28,122 nt of DNA from an uncultured Bacteroides sp. (GTDB taxonomy: Bacteria; Bacteroidota; Bacteroidia; Bacteroidales; Bacteroidaceae): the NCBI RefSeq assembly GCF_910578895.1, contig NZ_CAJTSC010000011.1, positions 1-28,122 on the forward strand, written 5' to 3'. The notes under the pieces are model-generated. The model was not told the origin of the DNA. It worked only from the letters and a program-made list of their open reading frames with translations, and did no database searches. A program made the position numbers and the translations under genes. Below are positions 7,788 through 16,336 of this stretch, piece after piece; the stretch's first letter is position 1; every line of letters starts with the position of its first letter.

Positions 7788-8234
7788 ATGAATATCGGAG
7801 ATAAAGCACCCGAAATATTGGGTATTAATGAAAAAGGTGAAGAAATTCGCCTGAGCGAATATAAAGGAAAGAAAATAGTACTCTATTTTTATCCTAAAGA
7901 CTCTACCTCGGGGTGTACAGCACAAGCCTGCAACCTGCGTGATAACTATGCCGACCTGCGTAATGCCGGTTACGAAGTCATCGGAGTCAGTGTAGACAGT
8001 GAGAAGTCTCACCAAAAATTCATCGAAAAGAACAATCTGCCTTTCACCTTGATTGCAGACACAGACAAGAAACTGGTAGAGCAATTCGGAGTATGGGGAG
8101 AAAAAAGCATGTACGGACGTAAATACATGGGGACATTCCGCACCACCTTCATCATCAATGAAGAGGGAGTGATTGAGCGTATCATTGCGCCCAAGGAAGT
8201 GAAAACCAAAGATCACGCCGCACAAATCCTATAA
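7788..8234 (+). CDS. bcp: Thioredoxin-dependent thiol peroxidase (Bcp/PrxQ peroxiredoxin)
   Basis: The 148-residue protein reduces hydrogen peroxide and organic hydroperoxides in the cytosol using thioredoxin. The peroxiredoxin active-site motif PxxxTxxC is present as PKDSTSGC, with peroxidatic Cys43. A second Cys at 48 (GCTAQAC) is the resolving cysteine position typical of atypical two-cysteine Bcp/PrxQ enzymes. The later FRTTFII strand carries the conserved Arg. Length is normal for Bcp. It sits between carboxynorspermidine synthase and recA on the same strand, with 49 bp to recA, and is probably co-transcribed with it. Confidence 0.93.
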   Translation: MNIGDKAPEILGINEKGEEIRLSEYKGKKIVLYFYPKDSTSGCTAQACNLRDNYADLRNAGYEVIGVSVDSEKSHQKFIEKNNLPFTLIADTDKKLVEQFGVWGEKSMYGRKYMGTFRTTFIINEEGVIERIIAPKEVKTKDHAAQIL

Positions 8235-8280
8235 TAGTGATTGATAATTAATCACTAAACACTAATCATTAATCACTAAA
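8235..8280. repeat. Short inverted and direct repeats between bcp and recA
   Basis: TAGTGATT (8235-8242) and AATCACTA (8250-8257) form a small hairpin immediately after the bcp stop. The 13-nt word ATTAATCACTAAA occurs at 8247-8259 and again at 8268-8280, ending just before the recA start codon. The repeats may tune recA translation or be simple slippage products; there is no T-tract to suggest termination. Confidence 0.45.
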
Positions 8281-8283
8281 ATA

Positions 8284-9321
8284 ATGGCAAAGAAAGACGA
8301 ACTTAATTTTGAGAATGGGAATAACATGGCAGCAAGCGAAAAATTAAAAGCGCTGCAAGCCGCCATGGATAAGATAGAAAAAAGCTTCGGCAAGGGTTCT
8401 ATCATGAAAATGGGCGATGAGAGCGTTGAGCAAGTAGAGGTAATTCCTACCGGTTCTATCGGGTTGAACGTGGCACTGGGTGTAGGCGGTTATCCTCGCG
8501 GACGTATCATCGAAATCTACGGTCCGGAATCTTCCGGTAAGACCACTTTGGCTATCCACGCCATTGCCGAAGCGCAAAAAGCAGGCGGTATTGCAGCATT
8601 TATTGATGCCGAACATGCTTTCGACCGTTTCTATGCAGCCAAACTTGGCGTAGATGTGGACAACCTTCTGATTTCACAACCGGATAACGGTGAACAAGCA
8701 TTGGAAATCGCAGAACAACTGATTCGTTCTTCTGCCATTGACATCATCGTAGTAGACTCCGTAGCCGCCCTGACACCGAAAGCCGAAATCGAAGGCGATA
8801 TGGGTGACAATAAAGTAGGTTTGCAGGCACGCCTTATGTCGCAGGCGTTACGTAAGCTGACATCTTCCGTAAGCAAGACGCGTACCACCTGTATCTTCAT
8901 CAACCAGCTCCGTGAAAAAATCGGTGTAATGTTTGGTAATCCCGAAACCACCACCGGTGGTAACGCATTGAAGTTCTATGCTTCCGTACGCCTTGACATC
9001 CGCGGTAGCCAGACAATCAAGAACGGAGAAGAAATTATCGGCAAACAAACTAAGGTAAAAGTTGTAAAGAACAAAGTAGCTCCCCCCTTCCGTCGCGCCG
9101 AGTTCGACATCATGTTTGGCGAAGGTATCTCACGTGCAGGAGAAATCATCGATTTGGGTGCGGACTTGGGAATCATCAAGAAAAGCGGTTCCTGGTTCAG
9201 CTATAACGATACTAAAATAGCACAAGGACGTGACGCCGCCAAACAAGTCATTCTGGATAATCCGGAACTGGCGGAAGAACTGGAAAAACTTATTTTTGCA
9301 GAACTGAAAAAAGACAAATGA
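8284..9321 (+). CDS. recA: Recombinase RecA
   Basis: RecA forms ATP-dependent filaments on single-stranded DNA, drives homologous recombination and triggers LexA-type self-cleavage where present. The 345-residue product has the full family layout. Walker A is GPESSGKT (residues 80-87), the Walker B strand is IDIIVVDSV, and the L1/L2 DNA-binding loops (IEGDMGDNKVGLQARLMSQ; FINQLREKIGVMFGNPETTTGGNALKF, split here by a conserved stretch) are intact. The C-terminal tail is acidic to basic, ending ELKKDK. The N-terminus is about 12 residues longer than in E. coli; a second in-frame ATG follows at residue 15 (MAASEKLKAL), so translation could begin there. A strong terminator follows the gene. Confidence 0.97.
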   Translation: MAKKDELNFENGNNMAASEKLKALQAAMDKIEKSFGKGSIMKMGDESVEQVEVIPTGSIGLNVALGVGGYPRGRIIEIYGPESSGKTTLAIHAIAEAQKAGGIAAFIDAEHAFDRFYAAKLGVDVDNLLISQPDNGEQALEIAEQLIRSSAIDIIVVDSVAALTPKAEIEGDMGDNKVGLQARLMSQALRKLTSSVSKTRTTCIFINQLREKIGVMFGNPETTTGGNALKFYASVRLDIRGSQTIKNGEEIIGKQTKVKVVKNKVAPPFRRAEFDIMFGEGISRAGEIIDLGADLGIIKKSGSWFSYNDTKIAQGRDAAKQVILDNPELAEELEKLIFAELKKDK

Positions 9322-9367
9322 TTTTCCAGGCTGACAATTCATCAGTCCCGAAATCATCAACTACTCC

Positions 9368-9438
9368 GGCACGAATTGTACGGCATCCTACGGATAAGAG
9401 ATAAAACCCGTAGCTTCCTGTACCATTCGTGCCTTTTT
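9368..9438 (+). terminator. Long rho-independent terminator after recA
   Basis: GGCACGAAT (9368-9376) pairs perfectly with ATTCGTGCC (9425-9433). Inner GTAC/GTAC and CTACGG/CCGTAG pairs sit inside the same hairpin, and five T follow directly. It separates the recA cluster from the PUL. Confidence 0.8.
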
Positions 9439-9487
9439 CATATCGTCATATAAGCTGTATTATGTTCTGGTACGGCTTTCTTTATAA

Positions 9488-9529
9488 GTACAATTTCATT
9501 TTTGTACAATAATGTACTCTGTCTGTACT
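9488..9529 (+). promoter_or_regulatory. GTAC-word array upstream of susC, candidate operator
   Basis: GTAC occurs at 9488, 9504, 9514 and 9525. The last three are TGTAC words spaced 10 and 11 bp apart, about one helical turn. The first two form an inverted pair, GTACAA (9488-9493) and TTGTAC (9502-9507). The array ends about 30 bp before the susC -7 box, a normal place for an activator. The CTGTAC word recurs in the array before the PL8 lyase. Confidence 0.4.
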
Positions 9530-9560
9530 ATTATAGAAGAACATTTCTGTTTATATTTTA

Positions 9561-9568
9561 TAATTTTG
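9561..9568 (+). promoter_or_regulatory. -7 box of the PUL operon
   Basis: TAATTTTG matches TAnnTTTG exactly, 29 bp before the susC ATG. No good -33 TTTG lies 19-21 bp upstream, which would fit an activator-dependent promoter. Confidence 0.55.
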
Positions 9569-9597
9569 CCGCCGGAGATTTAAAAATTTTTGATAAT

Positions 9598-12500
9598 ATG
9601 AAAAAATACCATTCCGCAGGTCTCAAAAGAGCGAGTTCTCTTTTACTATTTTTGTTGCTTTCGCTGACTGTGCTGCAAGCACAAATCAAAATCACAGGTA
9701 CGGTTACCGATGAAACCAAAGAAACAGTTATCGGAGCCAACATCACCGTCAAAGGAACCACCATCGGAACTATCAGCGACATCAATGGTAAATACTCAAT
9801 TGAAGTCCCCAATCAAAAAGCAATTCTTATATTTTCATTTATCGGTTATACCACGCGTGAAATTCCGGTAGGAAAGAACAAAGTGATTGATGTCGTAATG
9901 AAAGAAGACGGCGTAATGCTGAACGAAGTGGTAGCGATCGGTTATGGTAACGTCAAGAAAGGCGACCTTGCCGGTTCCGTTGCCAAAGTAGACATGGAGG
10001 AACTCAATAAAACCCCTGTCGCCTCATTCGACCAGGCATTAGGCGGACGCGTTGCCGGCGTGCAAGTGGTAAGCGGCGACGGACGTCCCGGAGCAGCCGC
10101 AAACATTGTTATCCGTGGCAGCAATACGGTTTCCGATAATTCAGATGGTTCTCCGCTGTATGTTATTGACGGCTTTGCAACCGACGACCCCAATGCTGCC
10201 GCCTATAATCCCAGTGATATTGAGTCTATGGACATCCTGAAAGATGCCTCCGCAACAGCCATTTACGGTGCGCGCGGTGCCAACGGTGTAATCATTATCA
10301 CCACCAAGCGCGGCAAGGAGAGTGCTCCCCGGGTGACATACGACGGTTACTTTACCTGGCAGGAACAGCCCCAGTTTCTCGACATTATGAACGGTAAACA
10401 GTTCATAAAACTACAGACCGAAATGCTGACTGAAAAAGAGCTGAACGATACCTATTTCGGTTATAGCGAAGCATTGGGACGTAAGCGTACATTGGCAGAT
10501 TACGACCATATACCTTATTATAACTGGCAAGACGAAGTCTATCGGGGCGCTCCCATGACAAGCCACAACGTGTCTCTTTCAGGCGGTAGCAAAAACACCC
10601 GCTATAGTTCGAGCATTTCCTATTATAACCAGCAGGGTGTTATCATCAACTCCTCCTACGAGAGTCTGAAGGCACGCCTTACGCTCGACCAGAACATTAC
10701 CAAAGACATCAAGTTCGGAGCCACGATGAATTTTGCCAATAACCTATCCAAAGGCTCGGCACCCTCACAGTCCGGTGGCGGTACGTCTCAATACTACCTC
10801 TACCAAGTGCTTGCTTACCGTCCGGTCACTTACAACGAGAAAGACGACCTAATCAACAACATGGTAGATGAAAGCGGAAACTATCCGTACAATCCCATGA
10901 AGACCGTACAGAACTCATACGACCAAACCCGTACACGCCAGTTGAACCTGAACACCTATCTGACTTGGGATATTATCAAAAACCTGACATTCAAAGCCAC
11001 TTTCAACTATACGTGGCGGCAGGACGTGCGCCGGACATTCTACAATTCGTCCACCTATCAGGGAGACCCTAAATACTCCGCAAGCGGTGTAAACGGTAAT
11101 TTCTCCGACAAAGACCGCAACAGCTGGTCCAACGAATACACCCTGAGCTACAAACGCCGCTTCGGCGAACATAACCTGACCGGGCTTCTCGGTGCTTCCC
11201 TCTCCAGCGACCGCAGCACGGTAGTGGGAGCCGGTTCGGGACTTATCACATGGGAGAGCCTCGGTTTCTGGGGATTGGACAGCGGTACGCCCCGCTCCAT
11301 TACCGCCACCAGTGTCGAAAGCAAACTGATGTCTTACTTCGCACGTTTCAACTACGATTGGCGGTCACGCTATATACTGATTGCCACCGTCCGTGCCGAC
11401 GGTTCGTCACGTTTCCCTTACAACAAATGGGGATATTTTCCTTCGGCATCGTTTGCCTGGCGTCTTTCCGACGAACCTTTCATGAACTTGGAAGATACGT
11501 TCGTATCCAACCTGAAATTGCGTGTGGGCTGGGGAGCTACCGGCAACAACAATACCTACAACGACTACGCCTCTTCCGTGCTCTATGCCACCAATCAGAA
11601 CTACGCATTCAACAACATGCTGACTTCCGCCATCTACAACAGCCAGATAGGCAATAGAGACTTAAAATGGGAAACCACCTATCAGACTAATATCGGTCTG
11701 GATTTCGGCTTCTTCAACAACCGCATCAACGGTGAAATCGATATCTACAATAAAGATACGAAAGACTTGTTGCTCTATGCCGAAGTGCCCGGTTCGCTCG
11801 GATTTTCTTCCGTACAGCAGAATATAGGAAGCATCAACAACCGTGGTCTTGAATTTTCCATCAATACCGTAAACTTTGTTGGTGGCAAAGGCAAGTTCAA
11901 ATGGACCACAAACTTCAACATTTCATTCAACAAGAGTAAGGTCACAGGTCTTTCCGACGGACAGGAAAGCCGCTACAGCAGTGTGATAACCACCAACAAC
12001 TATATTTGCAAGGTAGGACATCCGCTGTCCGAAATGTACGGTTATGTGTACGACGGTGTATACCAATATGAAGACTTTAATGAAGTAGCCCCCGGACAGT
12101 TCGTATTAAAACCCGAAATTCCTAATAACACCGAAGTCCGCAGTAATATCAGACCCGGTAGCGTCAAGTTGAAAGACTTGAACGGTGACGGCAAGGTGAC
12201 CGCCGAAGACCAAACCATCATCGGCCACAGCCTGCCCATCCATACCGGCGGTTTTACCAACAACTTCGAATGGAAAGGTTTCGACCTGAGCGTGTTCTTC
12301 CAATGGTCTTACGGCAACGATGTCATCAATTATAACCGTACCCGGCTGGAATCGCTCAACAGCAAGCACACTAACCAACTTGCCTCGGCAGCCAACCACT
12401 GGACACCGCGCACAGTCAATCCGGACGGTACTGTCACGGAAGGTAACTACACCAACTACCTCTGCGCCCCCAACCGCAGCCTGACCAACATCAACACCGA

Positions 12501-12759
12501 CCGCGAAATAGAGGATGCTTCCTTCCTGCGGTTGAAAAACGTGCAACTGGGCTACAGTTTCCCCACCAAGATGCTGAAGAACCTGAAGATACGTTCGCTC
12601 CGCGTATATGTATCCGCACAGAACGTCTGGACGTGGACCCAATATACAGGTTACGACCCTGAAGTGTCCACCCGCAACTCAGCCATGACACGCGGTTTCG
12701 ACTACTCCTCCTATCCGCGTACCCGTTCCTATACGTTCGGCGTGAAGTTAGGTTTGTAA
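9598..12759 (+). CDS. SusC-like TonB-dependent outer-membrane glycan transporter
   Basis: It imports oligosaccharides across the outer membrane with TonB energy, closed by its SusD lid. The start is the ATG giving MKKYHSAGLK with a signal peptide ending about VLQAQ (residue 28); an earlier ATG would add 32 residues with no signal logic. A carboxypeptidase-regulatory-like domain (about 31-102: ITGTVTDE, GANITVKGT, FSFIGY) precedes a TonB-box-like stretch (LNEVVAIGYG about 108-117). The plug domain follows to about 238, with the hallmarks LYVIDG, PSDIESMDILKDASATAIYGARGANGVI and TTKRGK. A 22-strand-type barrel fills the rest and ends in the aromatic TFGVKLGL. At 1053 residues it is typical. It begins the PUL, with susD 39 bp behind. 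Substrate is inferred from the downstream PL8 lyase. Confidence 0.95.
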   Translation: MKKYHSAGLKRASSLLLFLLLSLTVLQAQIKITGTVTDETKETVIGANITVKGTTIGTISDINGKYSIEVPNQKAILIFSFIGYTTREIPVGKNKVIDVVMKEDGVMLNEVVAIGYGNVKKGDLAGSVAKVDMEELNKTPVASFDQALGGRVAGVQVVSGDGRPGAAANIVIRGSNTVSDNSDGSPLYVIDGFATDDPNAAAYNPSDIESMDILKDASATAIYGARGANGVIIITTKRGKESAPRVTYDGYFTWQEQPQFLDIMNGKQFIKLQTEMLTEKELNDTYFGYSEALGRKRTLADYDHIPYYNWQDEVYRGAPMTSHNVSLSGGSKNTRYSSSISYYNQQGVIINSSYESLKARLTLDQNITKDIKFGATMNFANNLSKGSAPSQSGGGTSQYYLYQVLAYRPVTYNEKDDLINNMVDESGNYPYNPMKTVQNSYDQTRTRQLNLNTYLTWDIIKNLTFKATFNYTWRQDVRRTFYNSSTYQGDPKYSASGVNGNFSDKDRNSWSNEYTLSYKRRFGEHNLTGLLGASLSSDRSTVVGAGSGLITWESLGFWGLDSGTPRSITATSVESKLMSYFARFNYDWRSRYILIATVRADGSSRFPYNKWGYFPSASFAWRLSDEPFMNLEDTFVSNLKLRVGWGATGNNNTYNDYASSVLYATNQNYAFNNMLTSAIYNSQIGNRDLKWETTYQTNIGLDFGFFNNRINGEIDIYNKDTKDLLLYAEVPGSLGFSSVQQNIGSINNRGLEFSINTVNFVGGKGKFKWTTNFNISFNKSKVTGLSDGQESRYSSVITTNNYICKVGHPLSEMYGYVYDGVYQYEDFNEVAPGQFVLKPEIPNNTEVRSNIRPGSVKLKDLNGDGKVTAEDQTIIGHSLPIHTGGFTNNFEWKGFDLSVFFQWSYGNDVINYNRTRLESLNSKHTNQLASAANHWTPRTVNPDGTVTEGNYTNYLCAPNRSLTNINTDREIEDASFLRLKNVQLGYSFPTKMLKNLKIRSLRVYVSAQNVWTWTQYTGYDPEVSTRNSAMTRGFDYSSYPRTRSYTFGVKLGL

Positions 12760-12798
12760 TATATGATATTCTGAAGTAACTAAAAAGATATAAACACC

Positions 12799-14484
12799 AT
12801 GAAAAAGTTGATATATATACTGTTAAGTGCCGGTCTCTGCACCTCATGCAATTTCTTGGACACTGAAATCTACGACAATCCCGATGCGGAAACCATCTAT
12901 CAGGATGCAACTTCCTGCATGTCCGGATTAGCCGGGGTATACGATGTCTTGGGCTATGCAGGAACATACGGGCAATATCTGTGGGGAGACCTCGATGCAG
13001 GTACGGACATTCTTGTCTACAACCGTAGTTATGGCAAAGACAACCTGCAGCCCAATCTTTATACGCACAACAATACGGACGATTATATCAAAGAGTGCTG
13101 GCTCGCCCTTTACAGCGGCATCAACCGCGCCAATGATTTTATCGACCTCATCAACCGGCGTACGGACGAACAATGTGGAAGTGCCAGGAACAAGAAAATG
13201 TTCATTGCCGAAGCCCGCGCTCTACGCGCACTCTACTACATGAACCTGGTGGCTTATTGGGGTGAAGTGCCCTTGCGCCTGACCCCTACCCGCGACCTCA
13301 CCACGCAGCTTCTGGAGAAATCTTCGCAAGAAACCATTTATGCGCAAATCATCCGCGACCTGAAAGCGGCAGAAAACGGCTGTCTTCCTGCCGATGAACT
13401 GAATGCTCCGGGGCGCATTTCACGTACCACCGTACAGGCATTGCTGGCACGCGCCTATATCTGGCAGTCCGGCTATCCCGTTTATGCCGACACCTGGGAA
13501 GAAGCCCGTACATACGCCAAGAAGGTAATAGACAGCAACCTGCACCGGCTTTATGGAGAGAACGATGCCAACCGTCAAGGCTATCGCGACCTTTTCATCA
13601 ACATGTGTTCCAACCGTTACGACCTCGAAGCCCGTGAAAGCATGTTCGAAGTGGAATTTTACGGTAACAGCATGGACCGCAGCAACGAGTGCGGCAAAGT
13701 AGGCCTGTATATCGGTATATCACAGGGGGTAACCACCGACCCGGATGTCCCCTACGCATACGCTTGGTACGATGCCACCAAGATACTGTACCGTCTCTAC
13801 GAAAACGGCGGGCTGAACAATGTAGGAAAAGAACAGGGTGACCAACGCCGCTGGTGGAACTTTGCCGACTACAGCTACAAGACCAATGACAAAACCGGTA
13901 AAGTGGAAAAGAATTACCTGACCGATGCCAACCTCAGAAGTGCCAACGCCTACGGGCGTACCGGCAATCCGGGCAAATGGCGCGCCGAATACGATCCCGT
14001 GCGTCCTTGGGCACGCAACAATTCGTCCATCAACTTCCCCATCATGCGTTTCTCCGATGTACTGCTGATGTTTGCCGAAGCCGATAACGAACTGAACGGT
14101 CCCACACAAGCAGGCATAGACGCCATCAACCGCGTCCGTAAACGTGCCAACGCCACAGAGATAAACCTGTCGCAGGCAGGCATCACCGACAATTCCGCCA
14201 ACCTGCGCCAATTCATTTTCGAGGAAGAGACCCGCGAACTCTGTTTCGAAGTGCCCCGCCACATGGAACTGCGCCGCCGTGGCGAAGCTTTCTACTTCGA
14301 CCGTATCCGCCTGCTTGCCGACCAGAGCGCTCCCGAAGGCCAGCCAAGCGCCACCGTAGGTTACGAGCGCAGCGATGTCCGTTCCGTCCCTGCCTACAAC
14401 ATTTCCGAGCGCAACCTCTATCTGCCCATACCGCAGTGCGAGCTTAGCACCAACACCATCTGTAAGCAGAACGAACGTTGGTAA
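12799..14484 (+). CDS. SusD-like surface glycan-binding lipoprotein
   Basis: The 561-residue lipoprotein partners the upstream SusC. A signal peptide ends at a lipobox-like TSC (Cys17), followed by the usual SusD opening CNFLDTEIYDNPDAETIYQD. TPR-type helices include ALRALYYMNLVAYWGEVPL, the signature RAxxYxxLVxxxGxVPL element of SusD. Near the C-terminus come NFPIMRFSDVLLMFAEADNEL, FEEETRELCFE and LPIPQCEL, the latter being the standard SusD ending motif (xPIPxxE). SusD proteins act as the hinged lid of the SusC barrel and bind the target polysaccharide at the surface. It is 51 bp upstream of the DUF5017-type gene, in a clear operon. Confidence 0.95.
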   Translation: MKKLIYILLSAGLCTSCNFLDTEIYDNPDAETIYQDATSCMSGLAGVYDVLGYAGTYGQYLWGDLDAGTDILVYNRSYGKDNLQPNLYTHNNTDDYIKECWLALYSGINRANDFIDLINRRTDEQCGSARNKKMFIAEARALRALYYMNLVAYWGEVPLRLTPTRDLTTQLLEKSSQETIYAQIIRDLKAAENGCLPADELNAPGRISRTTVQALLARAYIWQSGYPVYADTWEEARTYAKKVIDSNLHRLYGENDANRQGYRDLFINMCSNRYDLEARESMFEVEFYGNSMDRSNECGKVGLYIGISQGVTTDPDVPYAYAWYDATKILYRLYENGGLNNVGKEQGDQRRWWNFADYSYKTNDKTGKVEKNYLTDANLRSANAYGRTGNPGKWRAEYDPVRPWARNNSSINFPIMRFSDVLLMFAEADNELNGPTQAGIDAINRVRKRANATEINLSQAGITDNSANLRQFIFEEETRELCFEVPRHMELRRRGEAFYFDRIRLLADQSAPEGQPSATVGYERSDVRSVPAYNISERNLYLPIPQCELSTNTICKQNERW

Positions 14485-14535
14485 CCCGATTAAAAGAGTA
14501 CATAACAAAAACGATAAACAACAGCTCATAACGAT

Positions 14536-15600
14536 ATGAAAACAACCAATAACCCCACTTCCGGCAAACGCCTTGCACAGTTGCTTGCGTTATGCCTGCT
14601 GGCGACTTTCTCCTCGTGCGACCGCGACGAAGCCGAAAGTGTAACGTTCGGCGTAAACGTACAATCCCCCGATGCGGTGTATGTCGGACAGCCTGTCACT
14701 TTCGAGTTCGACGGAAACCCCGACTATATATCCTTCTACTCCGGCGAGAAGAACAACCGGTATGCCAACCGCGAGCGTACTACGCTGCCCGAAGTGGACA
14801 GCCTCGGACTCTCGTATGCTGCCAAGATGCAGTATGCAGAGAACTACGACTATGTAAACGACCGCATCCTGCGCATCATGATTTCCGATACTTACGACGG
14901 TTCGGGCAACATCAATCCCGAAGAGTGGTTCGACCTCACCGACCCGGATCTTGCTGCCGACAAGGAACATCTTTTGGAAAGTGTCATCCTGAAAAGCGGC
15001 ACCACTGTCGACCTGCCTTATGCGGCAGTCAACCTGAGCCAGTATAAGGACAAGGATTTCTACCTCGCTTTCCGCTATCTGGCAGAACCGCATACCGGAG
15101 TAAAGAGCAAAGGAGATTTGCGACCGGACAACGGAAAACCCTATAGCTACGACAATCGTCCCCGCATCGACATCACCGAGCTTAAACTCGTGAAGCGCGA
15201 ACCGGACAAAAACCTGATTGAAGTAGAAGACATGATGACCGAATTTGCATTCGGAACGAACTTCGTAAATTCCAAAGTGCAGAACAACTTCACCATCACC
15301 AACTACCGCCTGATGTTCCAACCGCAAGAGTATGTCGCCTCCGGCGAAACTGTCACTGCCGATGAGTCTCAGGACTACGACATGGATGTATGGATGGTGA
15401 GCCAAAAACTGTCGTCGCACAGCGTAGAACCCGACCGAGGCACTCCCATCAAGGGAACCAACGCCCGTCTCGCCACCTACCAGCACACGTATAGCGAACC
15501 GGGCACCTACACCGCAACCTTCATCGCCACCAATGCCAACAAATGGGACTCGAAGCAAACGATATACGAAGTGACCGTTGAGGTGAAACCCGCACAATAA
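14536..15600 (+). CDS. DUF5017-type surface glycan-binding lipoprotein
   Basis: The lipoprotein signal ends at FSSC (Cys28), followed by an acidic DRDEAES stretch that would favour surface export in Bacteroides. The N-terminal part reads like the DUF5017 family: an Ig-like strand pattern with the hallmark VTFEFDGNPDYISFYSGE at about residues 55-72. The middle, which includes the DLTDPDLA loop, and a C-terminal beta-sandwich (TYQHTYSEPGTYTATFIATNANKWDSKQ; PKD-like) complete 354 residues. Its place directly after susD is that of SusE/SusF-like surface glycan-binding proteins, so a role in holding polysaccharide near SusCD is the best inference. No catalytic motif is visible. Confidence 0.75.
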   Translation: MKTTNNPTSGKRLAQLLALCLLATFSSCDRDEAESVTFGVNVQSPDAVYVGQPVTFEFDGNPDYISFYSGEKNNRYANRERTTLPEVDSLGLSYAAKMQYAENYDYVNDRILRIMISDTYDGSGNINPEEWFDLTDPDLAADKEHLLESVILKSGTTVDLPYAAVNLSQYKDKDFYLAFRYLAEPHTGVKSKGDLRPDNGKPYSYDNRPRIDITELKLVKREPDKNLIEVEDMMTEFAFGTNFVNSKVQNNFTITNYRLMFQPQEYVASGETVTADESQDYDMDVWMVSQKLSSHSVEPDRGTPIKGTNARLATYQHTYSEPGTYTATFIATNANKWDSKQTIYEVTVEVKPAQ

Positions 15601-15639
15601 ACCGGACAATTATTAACCATTAAAAAAATAAGTACCATT

Positions 15640-16305
15640 ATGAAAAAGATTATTTTAAGCGTTTTCGGCATGCTGGTCATGGCAGCCGGAGTACAAGCAC
15701 AAGAATTGATAAAGGACAATGAGTTTGACAACGCCGACCTCACTACGGAATACGGCAGCAAGGACAACGTCACATTCGGCGCATGGTGCTCCGTAAACAA
15801 CGAAACGGCAGCATCTTTCCGCATCATCAACGACAAACAGCGCGGCAAGGTACTGGAGTTTTCCGTAGACCCCAAACTGACCACCTGGTATAAGTCTTTC
15901 GTGGCACAGCGTTATGAGGGAAGCGTAGAACCGGGCATGTACAAATTGGGCTTTTGGGCAAAGTCCGAAGATATGGGACAGGTGAAAGTATTCATCCGCC
16001 TGCGCGATGCCGCCGGCAAGGATCTGCAACGCTTCGTTCTGTGCACGCAAAGCCAGCCCAAGAAGGCGGACCGCAAATTCTACGGCGGCTTCGGCAAAGC
16101 CAACCCTTCGGGCAAATGGACTTACTACACGCTCGACTTCAATTTCGGCAAGATAAGCAACAGCATCTACCAGTTCACCATGAACGAGACGGAAGATGCC
16201 ACCCCTGCCGACCTGACTAATTTCTCTATCTGCTTCCAGAACAGCTCCACCGAACCGTCGAGCATCCTGATAGACGGCGTTTCGCTGAAAAAAGTAGAAG
16301 AATAA
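15640..16305 (+). CDS. Small secreted jelly-roll (CBM-like) protein
   Basis: A type I signal peptide (to VQAQ, residue 21) precedes one domain of about 200 residues. The order ELIKDNEFDN..., a PGMYKLGFWAKSE strand, a WTYYTLDF strand and a final ILIDGVSLKKVEE strand is that of galactose-binding-like jelly rolls such as CBM4/9 families. The last strand returns to the N-terminus in that fold. No enzyme motif or lipobox is seen, so it should be periplasmic or secreted, unlike its lipoprotein neighbours. It lies 39 bp after the DUF5017-type gene and 31 bp before a fimbrillin-like gene, within the operon. Its C-terminal half resembles the C-terminal module of the second fimbrillin-like protein. Ligand is unknown; glycan binding is inference. 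Confidence 0.6.
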   Translation: MKKIILSVFGMLVMAAGVQAQELIKDNEFDNADLTTEYGSKDNVTFGAWCSVNNETAASFRIINDKQRGKVLEFSVDPKLTTWYKSFVAQRYEGSVEPGMYKLGFWAKSEDMGQVKVFIRLRDAAGKDLQRFVLCTQSQPKKADRKFYGGFGKANPSGKWTYYTLDFNFGKISNSIYQFTMNETEDATPADLTNFSICFQNSSTEPSSILIDGVSLKKVEE

Positions 16306-16336
16306 CCCGCAACCCACTAAAGAAACGGTATCCGTT

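Noticed and set aside
9488..9507. Invertible promoter (GTACAA/TTGTAC inverted pair)
   Set aside because: Arms of 6 bp, 8 bp apart, are far too short and close for a Bacteroides site-specific inversion; a protein-binding site is simpler.
9502..9597. Upstream start for the SusC-like protein
   Set aside because: It would place 32 non-signal residues, including the promoter box, before a normal signal peptide that begins at 9598.
14590..15609. Long antisense open frame opposite the DUF5017-type gene, and similar long antisense frames opposite the lyase and beta-helix genes
   Set aside because: They are shadows of GC-rich coding sequence; the sense frames carry signal peptides and family motifs.
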